7,268 bases of DNA from contig JAHEFL010000073.1 of the NCBI GenBank assembly GCA_024640205.1, positions 1-7,268 on the forward strand, given 5' to 3'. The position numbers and the translations under genes are program-made. Shown here piece by piece: positions 1 to 6,000 of the stretch (positions are counted from its first letter, which is position 1; each line of letters opens with the position of its first letter). Source of the stretch: Flavobacteriales bacterium. Its GTDB lineage: Bacteria; Bacteroidota; Bacteroidia; Flavobacteriales_F; PHOS-HE28. Below the pieces are notes generated by a model, which saw nothing but the letters and a program-made list of their open reading frames with translations, was not told the origin of the DNA and made no database searches.

Positions 1-2
1 CG

Positions 3-3000
3 TTGACCGCGGTGAACGCAGGTCCTGACCAACAGCGATGTGGTACGACCGCCACACTGGCAGCGACCTTGCCGGCACCAAGCCTTCAAGGTACATGGTC
101 CGTGATCACAGGGAGTGCCGTTTTTGCGAACCCGAACAGCCCTACCACTACGGTCAGCGGATTGTCGTTCGGTACGAACACGTTGCGATGGACCGTCAAC
201 TTCGGTACTTGTGGAACGGCCTCGGATGATGTCATCATCACCGCGTTCAATCCTTCCCAGCCCGCCGCGAATGCCGGCCCCGGACAGCAGCTTTGCACAC
301 CGAACAACCAGACCACGCTGGCCGCCAATACAGCGGTATTCCCGGCAGTTGGTACCTGGACCGTCGTGAGCGGCGCCGGTGTGTTCGTGAACCCGAACTC
401 TCCTACGACCCAGGTGACCGGGCTTGTCGTCGGGCAGAACACCTTCCGGTGGACGATCAACAACGGTCCATGTGGCACGCCGACCTCGAATACGATCACG
501 GTCCAAGTGTATGATTACGCGCTTCCTGCGGCCTCAGCTGGACCTGATCAGTTGTACTGCTCGGTTCCTGCTTCCGTTCAAATGAATGCTCAGCCATCCA
601 ACGGATTCTGGACCGTTGTAAATGGGACCGGGGTATTTGCGGACCCGAACTTCAGGAACACGACCATCACCGGATTGAGCACTGGCATCAATACCTTCCA
701 GTGGACCATTTTCAACGGTCCTTGTGATCCTCCCACTACGAATGACCAGATCAGTGTCATTGTATATGATCCCACGGCCGCTCCCGCCAATGCGGGTCCG
801 AATCAACAGGTCTGTGCCTCTTCCACGACCTTGGCGGGCAATGCGGCTACTGCACCTGGTACGGGTCAATGGATCCTGGTGAGCGGGGCAGGAACCATCA
901 CTGCTCCCAATAGCCCGACGAGCACCGTGACCGGGCTTGGTTTCGGGAACAATGTGTTCCGATGGACCCTGAGCAATGGTCCTTGTGGAACGACGAACAG
1001 CCAAGTAACCATCACACGGTTCGACCCTGCCGCTCCATCCGCGAATGCCGGTCCGGATCAGAATCTCTGTACCCCTGTCGGACTCTCGATCGTGACCGCG
1101 ACACTTGCGGGGAACGCGGCTGCAGCTCCTTCAACAGGACTTTGGACCTTGGTGAGTGGCACAGGCACCATTACGACACCTACCAGTCCAACCACCACGG
1201 TCACGGGTATGCCGGTCGGAACCCACGTTCTACAATGGACCATTACGAACGGCCCTTGCATACCCAATTTTACTTCCGATCAGATAACGATCAATGTTTT
1301 CGATCGCACCGCACCGGTGGCCAATGCGGGACCCGACCAACAACTCTGTGCCCCTGTGGCCAGCGTGACGCTTGCTGCCAACTTGCCGGTTTCTCCAGCT
1401 ACCGGTAGTTGGACCCTCGTCAGCGGTACCGGGAACTTCGCCAATGCGAACAGCCCGACCACCACGGTCACGGGCATGTCCATCGGGAACAACGTGTACC
1501 GTTGGACCACGAGTAATGGAACTTGCCCATCGGGGATCACATCGGATGATGTGATCATCCGTCTCTTCGACCCGGCCGCTCCGGCCGCATCCGCTGGACC
1601 GGATCAACAGATCTGCGGTAGCTCATCAGTAACACTGGCTGGAAGCGCGGCAAACTTCCCGGCGCTCGGAACATGGACCTTGGTGAGTGGAACGGGCGTG
1701 ATCGTCAATCCGAACAGCCCGACCTCCGCGGTCAATGGTATCGGGGTCGGTGAAAGTGTGTTCCAGTGGACCGTCAACAACGGACCCTGCGGAACGAGTT
1801 CAGACCAGGTAAGCATCTTCCGCTTTTCGAACACCAATGCGATATCCAATGCAGGTCCCGATCAGAGCATCTGTGTCCCGGTCGCTCCGAACGTGGTGAC
1901 CATGGCAGGAAGCGCGGTCACTTTCCCCGCAATTGGGACCTGGACCATTGTAAGCGGAGGCGGTACCATCGTGTCCCCGAACAGCCCCACCACACAGATC
2001 AACAACATGCCGGTGGGCATCAACGAATTCCAGTGGACGGTGAACAATGGTGCATGTATTCCAAGCATCACCACGGACAATATCAGGGTGTTCGTATACA
2101 GTGCCGGTACACCCATCGCCAATGCGGGCCCTGATCAGAACCTATGCTCAGTAAGCGGTTCCACTACGATGGCCGGTAGTTCCATCATCGTGCCTGCCAC
2201 CGGACAATGGGTGCTCGTCAGTGGTTCCGGAACCATAGCGAACGCGTCGGATCCTTCCACCTCTGTAAGCGGTCTTGGGGTTGGCCAGAACATCTTCCAG
2301 TGGACGGTCAGCAACGGGCCTTGTGCCAATGGGTTGACGACGGACCAGATGAGCATTTTCGTTTACGATCCGAACAACCCTTCCGCGGATGCGGGGCCCA
2401 GCCAGAGCTTGTGTACATCGGCGGGCAATACGATCACTCTGAACGGAAGTAACGTCATATTCCCGGCCGTGGGCGTCTGGTCGGTATCGGGGGGACCAGC
2501 GACCATAGTCGATCCGAACAGCTCGACCACCTTGGTCACGGACCTCGGTCCTGGTACGTACTCCTTTACATGGACCGTGGACAACGGTGTGTGTCCGAAC
2601 CCGATCACGAGCAGCACTTCCATCACGATCGTAGCTGATGGTACGGCTCAGCCCGCGAATGCAGGTCCCGACCAAAGCCAATGCGGTACCGCAGGCTCGT
2701 TGGTCATGGCTGCGAATACACCCACCGGTGTTGCGACCGGCTCATGGACCGTGGTGCAGGGCACCGCTACGTTCAATGATGCGACCTCACCCACGGCTTC
2801 TGTTAGTGGACTTTCCATCGGAGTGAACATCCTTCAGTGGAACATCGACAATGTTGATTGCGGGATCACGACGGATCAGATGAGCATTTTCGTCTACGAC
2901 CCGAACAATCCTGTTGCCGCGGCGGGAGCGGATCAGCAATTGTGCACCCCTACGACGAGTACCACGTTGACCGGAAGTTCACTTACCGTGCCGGCCGTGG

Positions 3001-6000
3001 GCCAATGGACGCTCATCAGCGGTAGCGGTTCGATCGCCAATCCGAATTCACCTACCACCGCGGTCAGCGGCCTCGGATTGGGTGAGAATGTATTCCAGTG
3101 GCAGGTGAACAACGGTGTCTGTACGAACCCGATAACGACCGACCAGATCAGCATCTTCTTGTATGATCAGTCGGCCGCGGCTGCTGATGCCGGACCTGAT
3201 CAGGAGATCTGCACACCCACCACCAGTGTGACCATGGCAGGCAACAGCCCTGTGGCTTCAGCTATCGGCACTTGGAGCTTGATCAGTGGTGGAGGTACCA
3301 TCGTTGCTCCCAATTCACCGACATCTTCGATCACCGGTCTCCCGGTGGGGATCAATGTGTTCGAATGGTCCATCAACAACGGTACCTGTGGCACTACAAC
3401 GAGCCAGGTGACGATCCTGGTCTTCGATCAGAACAACCCTGACGCCAATGCAGGACCGGACCAGGAACTGTGTACTCCAACATTGAGCACGACGTTGGCT
3501 GGAAGCGTATTGACCATTCCTGCTACCGGTCAGTGGACGCTCATTTCCGGAAGTGGTACGATCACGGATCCGGCTTCACCGACCTCCACGGTAAGTGGTC
3601 TGGCAGTTGGGGAGAACATCTTTGAATGGTCCGTAAGTAACGGCAACTGTGCCAACGCGAGCACCTCGGACCAGGTCAGCATATTCGTATTCGACGATGC
3701 GAACGCAGATGCGGACGCAGGCCCCGATCAGGAATTCTGCACCCCGGTCTCAAGTGCCACACTGAGCGGGAATGCGCCCATCTTCCCTGCCACAGGAGCA
3801 TGGACCATTATTAGCGGCTCCGGTGTGATCGCGGACCCGACTTCACCTACTACGATCATCACCGGCTTGACCGTCGGGGTCACCGTATGCGGCTGGACGG
3901 TCAGCAACGGCCCGTGTACTGGTGGCATCACCACGGACCAGGTGAGCATATTCATCTTCGATGAGAACAATGCAGTTGCTGATGCCGGGCCGGACCAGGA
4001 GTTGTGCACTCCGACAACGAGTACCACGCTGGCGGGCAATGCGCCGATATTCCCGGCTAGCGGTCAGTGGACGCTGGTGAGCGGTGGTGGTGTGATCACG
4101 GACCCGACCGATCCAGCTTCGACCGTTACCGGATTATTGATCGGGGAGAACATTTTCGAATGGACCATGAGCAATGGACCATGCGCGAACGGTATCACAA
4201 CCGATCAGGTCAGCATATTCCTGTTCGATTCGAGTAATCCAGTGGCTGATGCAGGACCCGACCTGGAGCAATGCACACCGAATACGAGCATCACACTGTT
4301 CGGCAGTTCCGTGACATTCCCTGCGACCGGACTCTGGACCCTGGTGAGCGGAGTTGGTACGATCAGCGATCCGACCTCCCCGATCACAACGGTGACCGAT
4401 CTGGGAGTAGGCCAGAATGTATTTGAGTGGACCGTCAGCAATGGACCATGCACGAACGGGATCACGAGCGATCAGATCGATGTGTTCATTTTCGATCTGA
4501 ACAACCCGCCGCCGAATGCCGGTCCTGATCAGGAGCTCTGTACCCCTACATTAAGTACGAGCCTTGCAGGTAGCGTGAACATATTCCCGGCTTCAGGAAC
4601 CTGGACGCTGCTCAGCGGACAGGGAACCATCGTTTCGCCGAATGACCCGAACTCACAGGTCACTGATCTTGGGGTGGGTGAGAACATATTCGCCTGGACC
4701 ATCAGCAATGGACCTTGCGAGAACAGTGGCGGTTTCGACGTGGTCAGCATCTTCCTGTTCGACGAGAACAACCCGGATGCGGATGCCGGTGCTGATCAGG
4801 AGCTCTGTACGGATGTCATGACATCCACCACCTTGCAGGGAAGCCCGGTCACGTTCCCCGCTGCGGGACAATGGACCCTGGTAAGCGGTACGGGCATCAT
4901 CGTGAACCCCAGTGATCCGAACACATCGGTGATCGATCTGGAGATCGGAGAGAGCGTGTTCGAGTGGACAGTAAGCAACGGTCCTTGCGGAAATGCATCG
5001 ACAAGTGACCAGGTCAGCATCTTCATCTTCGATTCGAACAACCCGGATGCCGCGGCGGGTCCGGATCAAGACCTGTGCACCCCGATCACCAGTGCGACCA
5101 TGACTGGAAGTGCATTGGTATTCCCGGCGGTGGGTACCTGGACCATCCTCTCCGGAACGGGGACGATCACGGACCCGAACGACCCGAACACTACCATCAC
5201 GGGCCTCGGGGTCGGTGTGATCGAGGTGGAATGGTCGGTGTACAATGGTGCGTGCGCCAACAGCCTCACCAGCGATACGTTGACGATCACGCAGTATGAC
5301 GGGACCAATCCTATTGCGGATGCCGGTGCGGACCAGGAGCTCTGCACACCGGATGCGACCACCACAAGCACCAATCTGCAAGGGAGCAATGTGATATTCC
5401 CAGCTGTGGGGTCCTGGCAATTGGTGAACGGAACGGGTACGATCGCGGATGTGAACGACCCCAACTCGGCCGTAACAGATCTGAGCATCGGCGAGAACAT
5501 CTTCCTATGGACCGTGACCAATGGCGTTTGTGCGGATCCTTTGACGACCGATCTGGTCAGCATCTTCGTCTTCAATGAGGACAATCCGGATGCGGATGCC
5601 GGCCCCGACCAACAGGTATGCACACCCTTGACCAACGCATTCCTCGCTGGCAGCGACATCACCCTGCCCGCGCAAGGAACATGGACCCTTATCAGCGGAA
5701 GCGGGACCTTCCAGGATGCATCCGATCCTTTGACCGAGGTGACCGGGTTATCCATCGGTAACAACGTCTTCGAGTGGAGCGTGTACAACGGATCATGCGC
5801 CAACAGCAACACGAGCGATCAGGTCACTATCGCACTGTTCGACGCGGATGCGCCACCTGCGGATGCCGGACCCGATCAGGAGTTCTGTTCACCGGACGAC
5901 ATGGCCACACTGTCCGGGAACGTGCCCGTGGGTGCCGCAGTGGGTACCTGGTCGCTCGAGCAAGGCACAGGTTTGATCGCCGATCCGAACAGTCCAGTCA

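Noticed and set aside
962..1408. Plus-strand 148-codon ORF in another phase
   Set aside because: Its His/Arg/Cys-rich product is typical of out-of-frame reading of this GC-rich repeat; the unit motifs are in the frame starting at position 3 throughout.
4653..5420. Minus-strand open frame of 255 codons
   Set aside because: It lies wholly opposite the repeat units. Antisense frames of this kind recur with the unit period and give repeated phrases such as GPLLTVH, which are mirror images of the SNGPC-DQVSIF region. They are shadows of the real frame.
5066..5812. Minus-strand open frame of 248 codons with repeat-like content
   Set aside because: Its internal repeats are the reverse complement of units 20-22. 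It overlaps the previous antisense frame in another phase and has no independent support.
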